Both the position numbers and the translations under genes were made by a program. Below, piece by piece: positions 53,442 to 62,021 of a stretch of DNA of 64,000 nucleotides; position 1 is the first letter of the stretch, and each line of letters starts with the position of its first letter. The notes under the pieces were generated by a model. That model was not told the DNA's origin. It made no database searches and saw nothing but the letters and a program-made list of their open reading frames with translations. The DNA lies in contig CAWHKD010000006.1 in the NCBI GenBank assembly GCA_963829845.1, positions 62,001 through 126,000 of the forward strand, written 5' to 3'. The DNA comes from Gaiellasilicea sp963829845 (lineage in GTDB: Bacteria; Actinomycetota; Thermoleophilia; Gaiellales; Gaiellaceae).

Positions 53442-53463
53442 GTGTGGTCTCGGTGTGGTCTCG
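53442..53463. repeat. Tandem 11-bp arm repeats, right end
   Basis: GTGTGGTCTCG twice in tandem, 2 bp after the integrase stop and 34 bp from the right att core; counterpart of 51190-51211. Confidence 0.75.
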
Positions 53464-53497
53464 GCCGCTAAGCCGGGGCCGCAAACCGCATCGTTGA

Positions 53498-53525
53498 CTA
53501 GAGCCAGTGTTTCCAGCGGAAGAAG
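53498..53525 (-). repeat. Right att repeat inside the 3' end of the corA gene
   Basis: Matches 51071-51098 at 27 of 28 bp. The element supplies the functional 3' end of corA, so the transporter stays intact. Confidence 0.85.
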
Positions 53526-54484
53526 CCGAGCAGCCCGGCGCTCGCGGCGACCATCACCGCGACGATCACCCAGAATGCGTGCCCCGTTCCGTTGCCGGGG
53601 AAGGCGACGTTCATGCCGAACACACTCGCGAACAGGGTCAGCGGCAGCAGCGTCGCGCTGAAGACGGTCAGGATCCTGAGGACGTCGTTCTGGCGGTGTG
53701 AGATCACGGACTCGTTCGTCGACTCGAGGCCCTCGACGACTTCCTTGTAGTTGTCGAGCAGGTCCCAGATCCGCTCGGCTGCGTCGACGATGTCGTCGAA
53801 GTAGAGGTCGAGCTCCTCGGGCAGGAAGCGTTCGACGCGGCGCTCGAGCACGCGCAGGGTCGACCGCTCCGGCTTGATGATCTTGCGGTAGCTAATGATC
53901 TCCTGCTTCACGTTCGAGAGGTCGCGAACGACGTCCTCGGCCCGTCGCTCGAACATGTCGTCCTCGACCGAGTCGAGCTTGTGCCCGATCTTGTCGAGGA
54001 TCGGGAAGCAATAGTCGAAGAGGTCGTCGAGCACCTCGTAGAGCAGCCGGCCGGATCCTTTCGCGAGCAGCTCATCGCGAAGGCGATCGTCCTCCTCGAG
54101 CCGATGGAAGAGGCGCGCGACGGGGAGCAGTTCGACGTTCGGCATCGTCACGAGGTAGTCGGGGCCGAGGAAGACGTCGAGTTCCGCCGCGTTGAGCCGC
54201 TGGATCGTCTTGTCGTAGACAGGGAAGTGGAGGACGCCGAAGAGGTACTCCGGGTACTCGTCGACCTTCGGGCGCTGCCGCTTCGAAAGCACGTCCTCCA
54301 CGTCGAGCTCGTGCCAACCGAAGCGCTCGGCAAGCTCGTGCGCCGCGGCCGCGTCGGGCCGCTCGAGGTGAACCCAGGTCAGGCCGGGAGCGGTGAGCTC
54401 GAGCGCGCGGCGCTCAGTGCCCGCGCCGGCCGGGACCGCGCCGGAGCCCTGCCGCGTCCGCCGGATGCGGGGCAGGCTGGGCAT
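53498..54484 (-). CDS. corA: CorA family Mg2+/Co2+ transporter
   Basis: 328 residues. A long cytoplasmic N-terminal domain (LTWVHLERPDAAAAHELAERFGWHELDVEDVLSKRQRPKVDEYPEYLFGVLHF) and stalk helix are followed by two C-terminal transmembrane helices with the signature FGMN and loop FPGNG before the last helix. It moves Mg2+ or related divalent cations inward. Its final codons (FFRWKHWL, stop) double as the attachment site of an integrated element. Confidence 0.92.
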   Translation of the reverse strand: MPSLPRIRRTRQGSGAVPAGAGTERRALELTAPGLTWVHLERPDAAAAHELAERFGWHELDVEDVLSKRQRPKVDEYPEYLFGVLHFPVYDKTIQRLNAAELDVFLGPDYLVTMPNVELLPVARLFHRLEEDDRLRDELLAKGSGRLLYEVLDDLFDYCFPILDKIGHKLDSVEDDMFERRAEDVVRDLSNVKQEIISYRKIIKPERSTLRVLERRVERFLPEELDLYFDDIVDAAERIWDLLDNYKEVVEGLESTNESVISHRQNDVLRILTVFSATLLPLTLFASVFGMNVAFPGNGTGHAFWVIVAVMVAASAGLLGFFRWKHWL

Positions 54485-54524
54485 GGGTACTGAGCGGGTC
54501 CTCGAGGGTCGGCATAGCGGAAGT

Positions 54525-55820
54525 CTACCCCGCAGCCTGAGCGGGCTCCGGCTCGGTGGCCGGGAGCGGGAGCGGGACCGGCTCCTGCGTTCGTGCGCCC
54601 CGCGGCACGCGTCTCAGGCCCGTGGGCAGGCCGCGCTCGAGCGCCAGCGTCGCGAGCCCGCCGAAGAAGAGCACGGATGCCATCACGAGCCAGAGCCCGT
54701 TCGGGGAGGCTGCGAGGAGCGCTCCGCCGACGGCAGGGCCGACCATGAAGCCGACCTGCCACGAGAGCGCCGACATCGCCATGTAGCGCCCGAGCAGCGA
54801 CTGGTCGGCGAGGTCGACGACGAGCGCGGGTTGGACGGCGCCGTGCACGCACTCACCGAGCGCGAACACCGCCACGGCGACCGCGAGGAGCGCGAACGCC
54901 GCTGTGCCCGTCAGCCAGAGGCCGCTGACGGGGACGAGGAGCCACGCCGCCGCCGAAACGGCTCCGAGCAGTGCAAGGAGGGGGATGCGCCGTCGGCCCT
55001 CGGCGAGCCGGGTCGTCGGCAGCTGCAGCAGCACGATCACGATCGTGTTGATGAAGAAGAGCCACCCGATCCCGCGCACGGAGACACCGGCCTCGTTCTT
55101 GGCGTAGGCGGGGAGGATCTCGAGTTGTGCCATCCCGGCTCCGATGTAGAGCGCGTTGGCGACCATCAAGGCCATGAAGACCTTGTGCCGGAAGACCGTG
55201 CGATAGCTGCCGGTGCGCTCCGGACGGGCTCCTCCCCGGTGGGCGGGGTCGTGGACGAAGACGGTCAGCACCGCGGCGTAGGCGACGAAGGTGAGCGCGT
55301 CGAGCACGAAAAGCGCCTGGAAGCTCTCCGATGCGATGAAGCCGCCGGCGATGCCGCCGAGGCCGATGCCGAGGTTCATCACCACGCGTTGCATCGCGAA
55401 CGTCGCGGAGCGTTGCGCCCGCGTCGTCAGGCCGGCGAGCAGGGTCGACTGCGCCGGCCAGAAGAACCCGTTTCCGATCCCGGTCACCGCGCTCGCGAGA
55501 AAGCCTTGCCACGGGCTCTGCACGAACGCGTAGCCGACGAAACCGACCGCGAGGAAGCCGAGCGCGGTCGTCAGCATCGCCTTGCCCCCGACCCGGTCGA
55601 CGAGCACGCCTCCGACAGGCCCTGAGATGAGGCTGACGGCCGCGTTCGTCGCGAGGATGAGTCCGGCGACGCCGAGGCCGATCTCGCGCTCGTTGTGCAG
55701 GTAGATGAGCAGGAACGGAACGACGAGCCCGTTGCCGAAGGCATTCAGCAGCCCCCCCAGCTGAAGCAGCTGCACCTCGCGCGGCAGGCGGGGGTTCAGG
55801 CTGGAGAGGAAGCTGCGCAT
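54525..55820 (-). CDS. MFS transporter (multidrug-efflux-like)
   Basis: 431 residues, about 12 hydrophobic helices. Loop 2-3 motif GPVGGVLVDRVGGKAML and the motif C-like region GIGNGFFWPAQSTLLAGL identify the major facilitator fold. The C-terminal tail is Pro/Glu-rich (EPVPLPLPATEPEPAQAAG). Substrate unknown; by type a drug or metabolite exporter. It is divergent from the class V aminotransferase gene, 17 bp between starts. Confidence 0.88.
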   Translation of the reverse strand: MRSFLSSLNPRLPREVQLLQLGGLLNAFGNGLVVPFLLIYLHNEREIGLGVAGLILATNAAVSLISGPVGGVLVDRVGGKAMLTTALGFLAVGFVGYAFVQSPWQGFLASAVTGIGNGFFWPAQSTLLAGLTTRAQRSATFAMQRVVMNLGIGLGGIAGGFIASESFQALFVLDALTFVAYAAVLTVFVHDPAHRGGARPERTGSYRTVFRHKVFMALMVANALYIGAGMAQLEILPAYAKNEAGVSVRGIGWLFFINTIVIVLLQLPTTRLAEGRRRIPLLALLGAVSAAAWLLVPVSGLWLTGTAAFALLAVAVAVFALGECVHGAVQPALVVDLADQSLLGRYMAMSALSWQVGFMVGPAVGGALLAASPNGLWLVMASVLFFGGLATLALERGLPTGLRRVPRGARTQEPVPLPLPATEPEPAQAAG

Positions 55821-55837
55821 CGTGAGACAGTAGCGCC

Positions 55838-56875
55838 TTGGATTTCCTGCTCGACCCGGGGGTCACGTTCCTCAACCACGGCAGCTTCGGAGCCTGTCCG
55901 GCGCCCGTCTTCGCCCGCTATCAGGACCTGCAGCGGGAGCTCGAGCGCAATCCGGTCGAGTTCCTCGCCCGCCGTTTCGAGGAGCTGACGGCCGGGTCGC
56001 GCGCCGCGCTGGCCGTCTTCCTCGGCGCGCGCCCCGACGACCTCGTCTTCGTCCCGAACGCCACCGCCGGTTTGAACGCCGTCATCCGCTCCTTGAGGCT
56101 CGAGCCCGGCGACGAGGTGCTGACGACCCGCCACGAGTACGGTGCCGTGACCCGGACGTGGGAGTTCATGGGCGCGAACCTCGTCTACGCAGAGCCGGAC
56201 GAGCTCGCGGAGGCGATCCGGCCGCAGACGAAGGCCGTCTCCGTCAGCCACATCACGTCGCCGACCGCGCTGGTGCTGCCGGTGGCGGAGATCTGTGCGG
56301 CAGCACGTGCAGTCGGTGCGCTCGCGATCGTCGACGGCGCGCACGCGCCCGGGCAGCTGCCGCTCGATCTCGATGCGCTCGGCGCGGACGTCTACGCCGG
56401 CAACTGCCACAAGTGGCTCTGCGCACCGAAGGGTGCAGGCTTCCTGTGGGTGAGGCCGGAGCACCAGCGCTGGATCGAGCCGCTCGTGATCTCGTGGGGC
56501 TACGGCGCCGACCGCACCTTCGCCGACCGTCACGGCTGGCAGGGAACGCGCGACCCGGCGGCGGTTCTGACGATCCCCGCCGCGATCGAAGCTCACCTGG
56601 GGTTCGACCTCGAGCGTTGCCGCCGGCTCGCCGCTGCCTTCCACGACCGCCTGCCGCCGTGCGGCCGAACGCCGGCGCCGCAGATGTGGGCGACCGAGGT
56701 TGAGACCGACGCACCCTACGAACTGCAGCGGCGGCTCTTCGATGAGCACGCGATCGAGGTCCTCGTGCGCGAGTGGGAGGGGAGGAGCCTGCTGCGGGTC
56801 TCGATCGCGCCCTACAACGAGGCCGCCGACGTCGAGCGGCTCCTCGGGGCGCTCGCCGCGCTCACTCCGGCCTGA
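55838..56875 (+). CDS. Class V aminotransferase-fold PLP enzyme
   Basis: 345 residues from a TTG. Blocks: LNHGSFGACPAPVFARYQ, LVFVPNATAGLNAVIRSLRLEPGDEVLTT, IVDGAHAPGQLPLDLDALGADVYAGNCHKWLCAPKGAGFLWV with the PLP lysine in CHKWL. It is most like isopenicillin-N-epimerase/cysteine-desulfurase-like family members. The exact reaction cannot be told. Its stop lies in the convergent deoxyribosyltransferase gene (14-bp overlap). Confidence 0.88.
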   Translation: MDFLLDPGVTFLNHGSFGACPAPVFARYQDLQRELERNPVEFLARRFEELTAGSRAALAVFLGARPDDLVFVPNATAGLNAVIRSLRLEPGDEVLTTRHEYGAVTRTWEFMGANLVYAEPDELAEAIRPQTKAVSVSHITSPTALVLPVAEICAAARAVGALAIVDGAHAPGQLPLDLDALGADVYAGNCHKWLCAPKGAGFLWVRPEHQRWIEPLVISWGYGADRTFADRHGWQGTRDPAAVLTIPAAIEAHLGFDLERCRRLAAAFHDRLPPCGRTPAPQMWATEVETDAPYELQRRLFDEHAIEVLVREWEGRSLLRVSIAPYNEAADVERLLGALAALTPA

Positions 56876-57227
56876 CCGCGGCGACTGCGTCCTCGAGGTC
56901 GGCGCAGACTGCGGCCGCGACGAACCGCGTCCAGGGGTGCACCGGTGTGCCGCCCGTGTAGGCGATCACCCTCGTCCCGGTGTGGTGTGCGTACCACGCT
57001 TCCATCGCAGTCCCCTCGTCCGGCGTGGTGAACGCCGCCAGGACGGCGTCGCAGGAGTCGATGTCGGCGAGGTCGCCCTCGACGATCTCGCGCTCGTGGC
57101 CCTCTGTGCGGCTGCGGAAGTCGCGCCGCATCGGGTCGACGGGCTCCCAGCCCGCGGCTCGCACCAGGCCCGCAGCGCGGCGGCGGTACTCCTCCGCGAA
57201 CGGAGGTCCGGCGAGATAGACGCGCAT
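56862..57227 (-). CDS. Nucleoside 2-deoxyribosyltransferase family protein
   Basis: 121 residues: MRVYLAGPPFAEEYRRRAAGLVRAAGWEPVDPMRRDF, GDLADIDSCDAVLAAFTTPDEGTAMEAWYAHHTGTRVIAYTG. The Asp and Glu of IDSCDAVLA and GTAMEAWYA match the catalytic region of the family, which transfers deoxyribose between bases or hydrolyses nucleotides. It is divergent from queF with 19 bp between starts. Confidence 0.85.
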   Translation of the reverse strand: MRVYLAGPPFAEEYRRRAAGLVRAAGWEPVDPMRRDFRSRTEGHEREIVEGDLADIDSCDAVLAAFTTPDEGTAMEAWYAHHTGTRVIAYTGGTPVHPWTRFVAAAVCADLEDAVAAVRPE

Positions 57228-57246
57228 CGGGCCTAGACTACGAGGG

Positions 57247-57630
57247 ATGACGGAGACGACGCGCGAGACGGAATTCGTCGCGCTCGGGCACGCCGGTTCC
57301 GAGCATTACGCCGGCCTGGAGACGTTCGCGAGCCCAGGGATCGCGACCGTCTCGATGACGAGCGACGAGCTCGTCGCGGTCTGCCCGATCACGGGACAGC
57401 CCGACTTCTACACGGCCTCGATCGAGTACCGGCCCGAGACGCTCTGCCTCGAGTCGAAGTCGCTCAAGCTCTACCTCGCGACGTACCGGAACGAGGGCGT
57501 CTTCTGCGAGGCGCTGGCCGTGAAGATCCGTGACGACGTCGCTGCCGCGCTCGAGCTCCGGTCCGAAAAGGTCGTCGTCACGCTGACGCAGAAGGCGCGC
57601 GGCGGGATCACGATCACCGCCTCGACGTAG
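57247..57630 (+). CDS. queF: NADPH-dependent 7-cyano-7-deazaguanine reductase
   Basis: 127 residues, the short (type I) QueF. Catalytic Cys46 and Asp53 lie in AVCPITGQPDFYTASIEY, and the family strip ETLCLESKSLKLYLATYRNEGVFCEAL follows. It reduces preQ0 to preQ1 in queuosine biosynthesis. No other queuosine gene is in the window and I see no preQ1 riboswitch in the 19-bp upstream gap. Confidence 0.95.
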   Translation: MTETTRETEFVALGHAGSEHYAGLETFASPGIATVSMTSDELVAVCPITGQPDFYTASIEYRPETLCLESKSLKLYLATYRNEGVFCEALAVKIRDDVAAALELRSEKVVVTLTQKARGGITITAST

Positions 57631-57680
57631 GAGGGCTCAGCGAAATAGCGGCTGAGTCGACATTCCGCCAAACCCTCCTA
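57628..57680. repeat. Palindromic intergenic repeat, copy 1
   Basis: TAGGAGGG (57628-57635) is mirrored by CCCTCCTA (57673-57680). Inside are GCGAAAT..CGGCTGAG and CATTCCGCCA. The same segments in the same order appear at 62264-62348, also between genes. This suggests a dispersed palindromic (REP-like) family. Confidence 0.6.
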
Positions 57681-58151
57681 GGTGGGCTTGGCCGTCATCG
57701 CCCAGACGGCGACGATGTAGGCGGCGAGGAGCAAGATGCTGATCACGCCGACGATCCGCGCGAAGCGGACGCCGCCAGTGGAGCCGTCCCGCAGCTTGCG
57801 CAGCCCGATCGCTCCCAGGATCAGCGAGATCAGGATCAGGAGCGCGCCGATGTCGGCGGTGATGTAGCCGATCCCGAGCCAGCCGGGCTCGAAGTCCTCC
57901 GGGTAGTCCTGCTCCGCCTCGGTCCACTGGGCGCCCACGCGCATCAGGATGTACGCCGGCAGCACGCCGAGCAGCAGCGTCTTCAGGGCGAAGCGCGAGA
58001 GGCCGGGTGCACTGTCCGGAGAGCGCCAGCCGAGCACGGTCACAAGGGTCACGGCCAGCAGCGTGCCGACGAGCAGCATCGCGCCGAGCACGTGGATGAA
58101 GAGCGGCAGGTTGACGGAGTCGGGACGGATTGCGGCGAGCACCTCAGGCAC
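57678..58151 (-). CDS. Membrane protein, paired with the next gene
   Basis: 157 residues with four hydrophobic helices (~13-36, 50-63, 88-109, 135-153). An early His on a helix (NLPLFIHVLGAMLLVGTLLAVTL) resembles the DUF2269-like pattern of the next gene. It overlaps that gene by 8 bp, so the two are co-translated and likely form one complex. Function unknown. Confidence 0.7.
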   Translation of the reverse strand: MPEVLAAIRPDSVNLPLFIHVLGAMLLVGTLLAVTLVTVLGWRSPDSAPGLSRFALKTLLLGVLPAYILMRVGAQWTEAEQDYPEDFEPGWLGIGYITADIGALLILISLILGAIGLRKLRDGSTGGVRFARIVGVISILLLAAYIVAVWAMTAKPT

Positions 58152-58563
58152 CCGGCTTCCAGATCATGAGTATGAGGATGAGCAGCACGGCGACGCTGTT
58201 GATCGTGTGGAACCGGATCCCGGCCGCCCGGCCTGCGATCGGGTCGCTCTCGAACGCCCTGCCGGCCTGGCCGCCCGCCCAGCCGCCGATCGCCCAGAGC
58301 ACGAGCGACGCGAGGATCCACACGTCCCAGAGCTGATAGGCGTCGAGGTAGATCGCGAGCCAGACGCCGAAGATGATCGCTCCCATCATCCCGACGCCGA
58401 CGAGGATGCCGGCCGTGCGGCCGTAGGTCATCGCCGTGCCCTGGTCGAAGAGCGGCGACGCTCCGCGCGTGCCGAGGATCAGCCCCCAGAGCGCCGTCAG
58501 GGCGCCGACGGCGACGAAGGCGCCGATCACATGCAGGAACAGCAGCCAGTCGTACAGATCCAT
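58144..58563 (-). CDS. Membrane protein, DUF2269-like
   Basis: 139 residues: YDWLLFLHVIGAFVAVGALTALWGLI at the start carries a buried His and is characteristic of DUF2269/copper-resistance-D-like four-helix proteins. Four helices in total. First of the two coupled membrane genes. Function unknown; a haem or metal role is conceivable from the His placement. Confidence 0.72.
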   Translation of the reverse strand: MDLYDWLLFLHVIGAFVAVGALTALWGLILGTRGASPLFDQGTAMTYGRTAGILVGVGMMGAIIFGVWLAIYLDAYQLWDVWILASLVLWAIGGWAGGQAGRAFESDPIAGRAAGIRFHTINSVAVLLILILMIWKPGA

Positions 58564-58596
58564 CGGTGCAGAACATACAAAGCCGACGGAAGGTCA

Positions 58597-58669
58597 TGCG
58601 CCCGGCACGATTCGAACGTGCGACCTTTCGCTCCGGAGGCGAACGCTCTATCCCCTGAGCTACGGGCGC
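58597..58669 (-). tRNA. tRNA-Arg (anticodon CCG)
   Basis: Acceptor GCGCCCG/CGGGCGC, anticodon stem TTCGC/GCGAA with loop CTCCGGA (anticodon CCG), T arm CGTTCGAATCGTG, discriminator A. CCA not encoded. Reads CGG. Confidence 0.96.
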
Positions 58670-58721
58670 GGGGAGTCGAGAGTGTAGCGGGCGGGAGCCG
58701 GAGCCCCCGCCCGCCATTCTC

Positions 58722-59666
58722 CTACGGAGCGCGGTAGTAGAGCCAGGCGTCCTGCGCGCGGGCGACCTGCCCCGCGGTGAACTGGTTGTAACAGGAGTCG
58801 TACGAGTAGTCCATGTAGTTGTGGATCGGGTCGAGCCCCGGCTCGGAGCAGGTGTCCTTGCCCTCCGGGCAGCCGCTCGTCGGCACTTTCATCGGCGGCG
58901 TGTCGTCGACGAAGTCGCCCTTCGCGTTGCAGCCGCCGAAGAACGTGTGCTCGAGGTTGACCCAGTGTCCGGCCTCGTGGACGAGCGTCATCCCGAGGTC
59001 GTACCTGCCCGCATACGTGTCCGACGTCCGGACCATCGACTCCCAGTCGAAGACGATCCCGTCCAGATAGAGATTCGTGTCGGGCAGACCCGGCAGGTAC
59101 GCCCAGCCGAGGTACGCGTCGGCCGTCGTCGAGTAGACGTTCAGCGTCTCGAAGCCGCCTCGGTGGAGCGCCCGCTTCATCGGCCGCTCGCCCGAGCCGG
59201 TGATGCCGCCGTAGAACCAGTCGGCGTTGTCGGTGCGAGTGACGCCGGCGAGCTCGAAACGGAAGCCGGACTTCGCGCCGCCGTAGAAGCCGGCGAAGGC
59301 CAAGTTGAGCACGGTCATCTGCTCGTCGATCTGCGCCTGCGTGACGCTGCCGATGGCGCCGTCGCTGACGACGTGGAACCAGACCGGCACCGTGGCCTTG
59401 AACTTCGCTCCGCCCTTGCCTTTCGCCGAGTCGGGCATCGCCTCGTAGTTGACGTTCAGCGACGGCTCGCGGACGACGTTGCCCGCGCTGCGGGCGGTGC
59501 TCCCGGACGCCGTCAGCGCCGTGAGAGCGTCGAACGTCCCTGTTCCTGCCGCCTCCCAGTCCGTGCACAGGGCCGCCGGATTCGCGGCTGCGGCGGCGCC
59601 GACCGGAGCCGCCGTGACCGCCAGCGCGGAGAGCGCGCCGACGGCCAGCACGATCAGTTTCCTCAT
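58722..59666 (-). CDS. Secreted M43 (pappalysin-like) zinc metalloprotease
   Basis: 314 residues, signal peptide at residues 1-28. The extended zinc motif LVHEAGHWVNLEHTF gives His230, Glu231, His234 and His240 as in metzincins of family M43; the Met-turn is NYMDYSYDSC. Several Cys (GGCNAKG, SGCPEGKDTC, DSCYNQF) suggest disulfides and calcium loops typical of the family. Secreted peptidase with unknown target. Confidence 0.92.
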   Translation of the reverse strand: MRKLIVLAVGALSALAVTAAPVGAAAAANPAALCTDWEAAGTGTFDALTALTASGSTARSAGNVVREPSLNVNYEAMPDSAKGKGGAKFKATVPVWFHVVSDGAIGSVTQAQIDEQMTVLNLAFAGFYGGAKSGFRFELAGVTRTDNADWFYGGITGSGERPMKRALHRGGFETLNVYSTTADAYLGWAYLPGLPDTNLYLDGIVFDWESMVRTSDTYAGRYDLGMTLVHEAGHWVNLEHTFFGGCNAKGDFVDDTPPMKVPTSGCPEGKDTCSEPGLDPIHNYMDYSYDSCYNQFTAGQVARAQDAWLYYRAP

Positions 59667-59754
59667 CTCCTACCCCCCGTTGTGTCGTACGGCGATCTGG
59701 AGGTTAGGTGGTGCAAAACAATTCTGCAACCTTGGTGCGGCTAGGGTTCCGCCG

Positions 59755-60759
59755 GTGGAGCTGACCGCACGGATCGTCACCCTGCGACTCGCGGAGACGT
59801 TTGTGATCGCGCGCGAGTCGAGCGACGAGGAGGACGTCGTCGAGGTCGAGCTCCACCACGACGGCCTCAGCGGCTTCGGCGAGGGGGCGCCGATCGAGCG
59901 CTACGGCGAGTCGGGCGAGTCCGCGCTCGGGTACCTCGAGGCGGCGGCAGCGGAGCTCGGCGACGACCCCTTCGCGCTCGAGCAGATCGAGGGCCGGCTG
60001 CCGTCGGGCGAGAACGCGGCCAGGGCCGCGCTCGACGGCGCCCTGCACGACCTGCAGGCAAAGCTGCTCGGGGTGCCCGTCTGGAGGCTGCTCGGACTGC
60101 CGCGCACGGGCCCGCCGACGTCGTGGACGGTCTGGCTCGGCGATCCCGACGACATGGCCCGCCGCGCGGAGAAGGCGGCGCCGCGGTTCTCGCGTCTCAA
60201 GCTCAAGCTCGGCGGGGCCGACGGGCTCGATGTCGAGCGCGTTCGCGCCGTCCGCTCGGTCACCGAGCTGCCGCTGCAGGTCGACGTCAACGAGTGGTGG
60301 TCGCTCGACGAGGCGCTCGAGGCGCTGCCGCAGCTGAAGGAGCTCGGCGTCGCGTACTGCGAGCAGCCGCTCCGGGCCGGCGACGAGGGCGGACGGACGC
60401 TCAAGGAGCGCTCGCCAGTCCCGATCTACGTCGACGAGGACTGCCACCGGCTCGACAGCGTCGTCACCTGCGCGGAGGTCGCGCACGGGATCAACATCAA
60501 GCTGGCGAAGTCGGGTGGGATCAGGGAGGCGATCCGGATGGCGCACGCTGCGCGCGCGCTCGGGCTCGGAGTCATGCTCGGGTGCATGATCGAGTCGGGG
60601 CTCGGGATCGCGGCCGGTTGTGTCGTCGCGCCGCTCTGCGACCACGTCGACCTGGACGGCAACCTGCTGATCGCCGACGACCCGTGGCCGGGCGTCGCGT
60701 TCTCCGACGGCGTCCAGGTGCCATCGGATCGACCGGGGCTCGGTGTCGGACCGGCCTGA
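59755..60759 (+). CDS. dgcA: Enolase-superfamily epimerase/racemase (dipeptide epimerase, DgcA-like)
   Basis: 334 residues from a GTG. MLE-type barrel: catalytic Lys in FSRLKLKLGG, metal ligands in LQVDVNEWW, CEQPL and IYVDEDCH, second Lys in INIKLAKSGGIREAI. Such enzymes epimerise L-Ala-D/L-Glu or, with DgcN, racemise N-acetyl-D-glutamate. The next gene is a dgcN/DUF1611 homologue overlapping by 17 bp, which favours the D-glutamate role. Confidence 0.9.
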   Translation: MELTARIVTLRLAETFVIARESSDEEDVVEVELHHDGLSGFGEGAPIERYGESGESALGYLEAAAAELGDDPFALEQIEGRLPSGENAARAALDGALHDLQAKLLGVPVWRLLGLPRTGPPTSWTVWLGDPDDMARRAEKAAPRFSRLKLKLGGADGLDVERVRAVRSVTELPLQVDVNEWWSLDEALEALPQLKELGVAYCEQPLRAGDEGGRTLKERSPVPIYVDEDCHRLDSVVTCAEVAHGINIKLAKSGGIREAIRMAHAARALGLGVMLGCMIESGLGIAAGCVVAPLCDHVDLDGNLLIADDPWPGVAFSDGVQVPSDRPGLGVGPA

Positions 60760-61775
60760 GCGGCTCCTGATCCTCGCCGAGGGCCACTCGGGCGACCCGC
60801 ATTACGGGAAGACGGCGCGGGGTGTGCTCGCGTACGGCCAGCGGCCCGTCGTCGCGATCGTCGACTCGACGCGGGTGGGGGAGGCGCAGGCCGGTGTTCC
60901 GATCGTCGGCTCGGTCGAGGACGCACTCGGGTACAAGCCGGTGACGGCGCTCGTCGGCGTCGCCACCCAGGGCGGGCGCTTCCCGCCGGCGTGGCGCGAG
61001 CTGCTGAAGACCGCCGTCTCGAACGGCCTGAACGTGGAGAACGGCCTGCACGAGTTCCTGGCGGACGACGGGGAGCTGAGCGCGCTCGCCGCTCGACACG
61101 GCGTCGAGCTCCGCGACCTGCGCCGGCCGCCTGCCGACCTGAACGTCCCCACCGGCGCCAACCTCGGGCAGCCGACGAAGAACGTGCTCACGGTCGGGTC
61201 CGACTGCGCGATCGGGAAGATGACCGTCTCGCTCGAGCTCGACCGGGCCGCCGCCGCCCGCGGGATCGCGTCCCGTTTCGTGCCCACGGGCCAGACGGGG
61301 ATCGCGATCGCGGGCTGGGGGATCGCCGTCGACGCCGTCGTCTCGGACTTCATCGCCGGCGCCGCGGAGCGGCTCGTCGTCGAGGGGCACGAGCGCGGGG
61401 GAGAGCTGCTCTTCGTCGAAGGACAGGGCGCGGTCACGCACCCGGCTTACTCGGGCGTGACCCTCGGCCTGATCCACGGCTCCGCGCCGCACGCCTTCGT
61501 CCTCTGCCACCAGGCCGGGCGCGACCGAGGTCGAGGGATATCCCGGTCACCCGCTCCTGTCGCTGCCGGAGCTCGTCGAGCTGCACGAGTGGATCTCGCT
61601 CCCGGCCCGCCGGGCGCGGGTCGCGGGGATCGCGCTGAACACGCGCGAGTTCTCCGACGACGCCGCGCGAGCTGCCATCGCCCGCGCCGAGGCGGAGACG
61701 GGACTGGTCGCTGACGACCCGGTGCGCTTCGGCGCCGACCGCCTCCTCGACGCGGTGCTCGCGTCCCTCGAATAG
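60743..61775 (+). CDS. dgcN: DUF1611 / DgcN family protein, one frameshift
   Basis: GTG at 60743. P-loop-like VGSDCAIGKMTVSLEL and FVPTGQTGIAIAGWGIAVDAVVSDFIAGAAE are DUF1611 signatures. At about 61520 the frame is lost and resumes +1 (ATEVEGYPGHPLLSLPELVELHEW...) to the TAG at 61773-61775; removing one C in GGGCGCGACC restores about 343 residues. DgcN acetylates D-glutamate before DgcA racemises it. The clean conservation on both sides suggests a sequence error. Confidence 0.87.
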
Positions 61776-61803
61776 CGTCGTGACGATGCCATAGAGTCGA
61801 GGC

Positions 61804-61980
61804 ATGCTCACCGACCACCGCAAGGTCGCGCTCGTCGTCGTGCCGCTCCTGCTCGTCGCCGCGTTCGTCGATCACGACGGCATCTCGATCGCGCTCTCGG
61901 TCATCGCACTCGCGCTGGCGCTCGTCGCGCTCGTGGCGATCCTGCTCGCGCGCCGCGCAGCCCGCCGCGACTCGGCTTGA
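61804..61980 (+). CDS. 58-residue membrane protein
   Basis: MLTDHRKVALVVVPLLLVAAF then VDHDGISIALSVIALALALVALVAILLARRAARRDSA: two transmembrane helices with a basic C-terminus. Its last bases contain the -35 box of the downstream SOS-controlled gene. Function unknown. Confidence 0.6.
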   Translation: MLTDHRKVALVVVPLLLVAAFVDHDGISIALSVIALALALVALVAILLARRAARRDSA

Positions 61981-62005
61981 CAGCGAACAGGTGTTCGTGC
62001 ATCAT
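61977..62005 (+). promoter_or_regulatory. Promoter overlapping the SOS boxes
   Basis: -35 TTGACA (61977-61982), 17-bp spacer, -10-like CATCAT (62000-62005). The start point would be about 62012, next to the ATG at 62015. LexA bound to either SOS box would block it. Confidence 0.6.
61984..61997. promoter_or_regulatory. LexA/SOS box 1
   Basis: CGAACAGGTGTTCG matches the Gram-positive/actinobacterial LexA site CGAAC-N4-GTTCG exactly. It lies in the promoter spacer of the LysM gene. Confidence 0.85.
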
Positions 62006-62007
62006 GG

Positions 62008-62021
62008 CGAACACATGTTCG
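62008..62021. promoter_or_regulatory. LexA/SOS box 2
   Basis: CGAACACATGTTCG is a second exact CGAAC-N4-GTTCG site, 24 bp from box 1. It overlaps the predicted transcription start and the ATG. Confidence 0.85.

Noticed and set aside
57227..57247. preQ1 riboswitch before queF
   Set aside because: The gap to the divergent gene is only 19 bp and holds no aptamer-like sequence.
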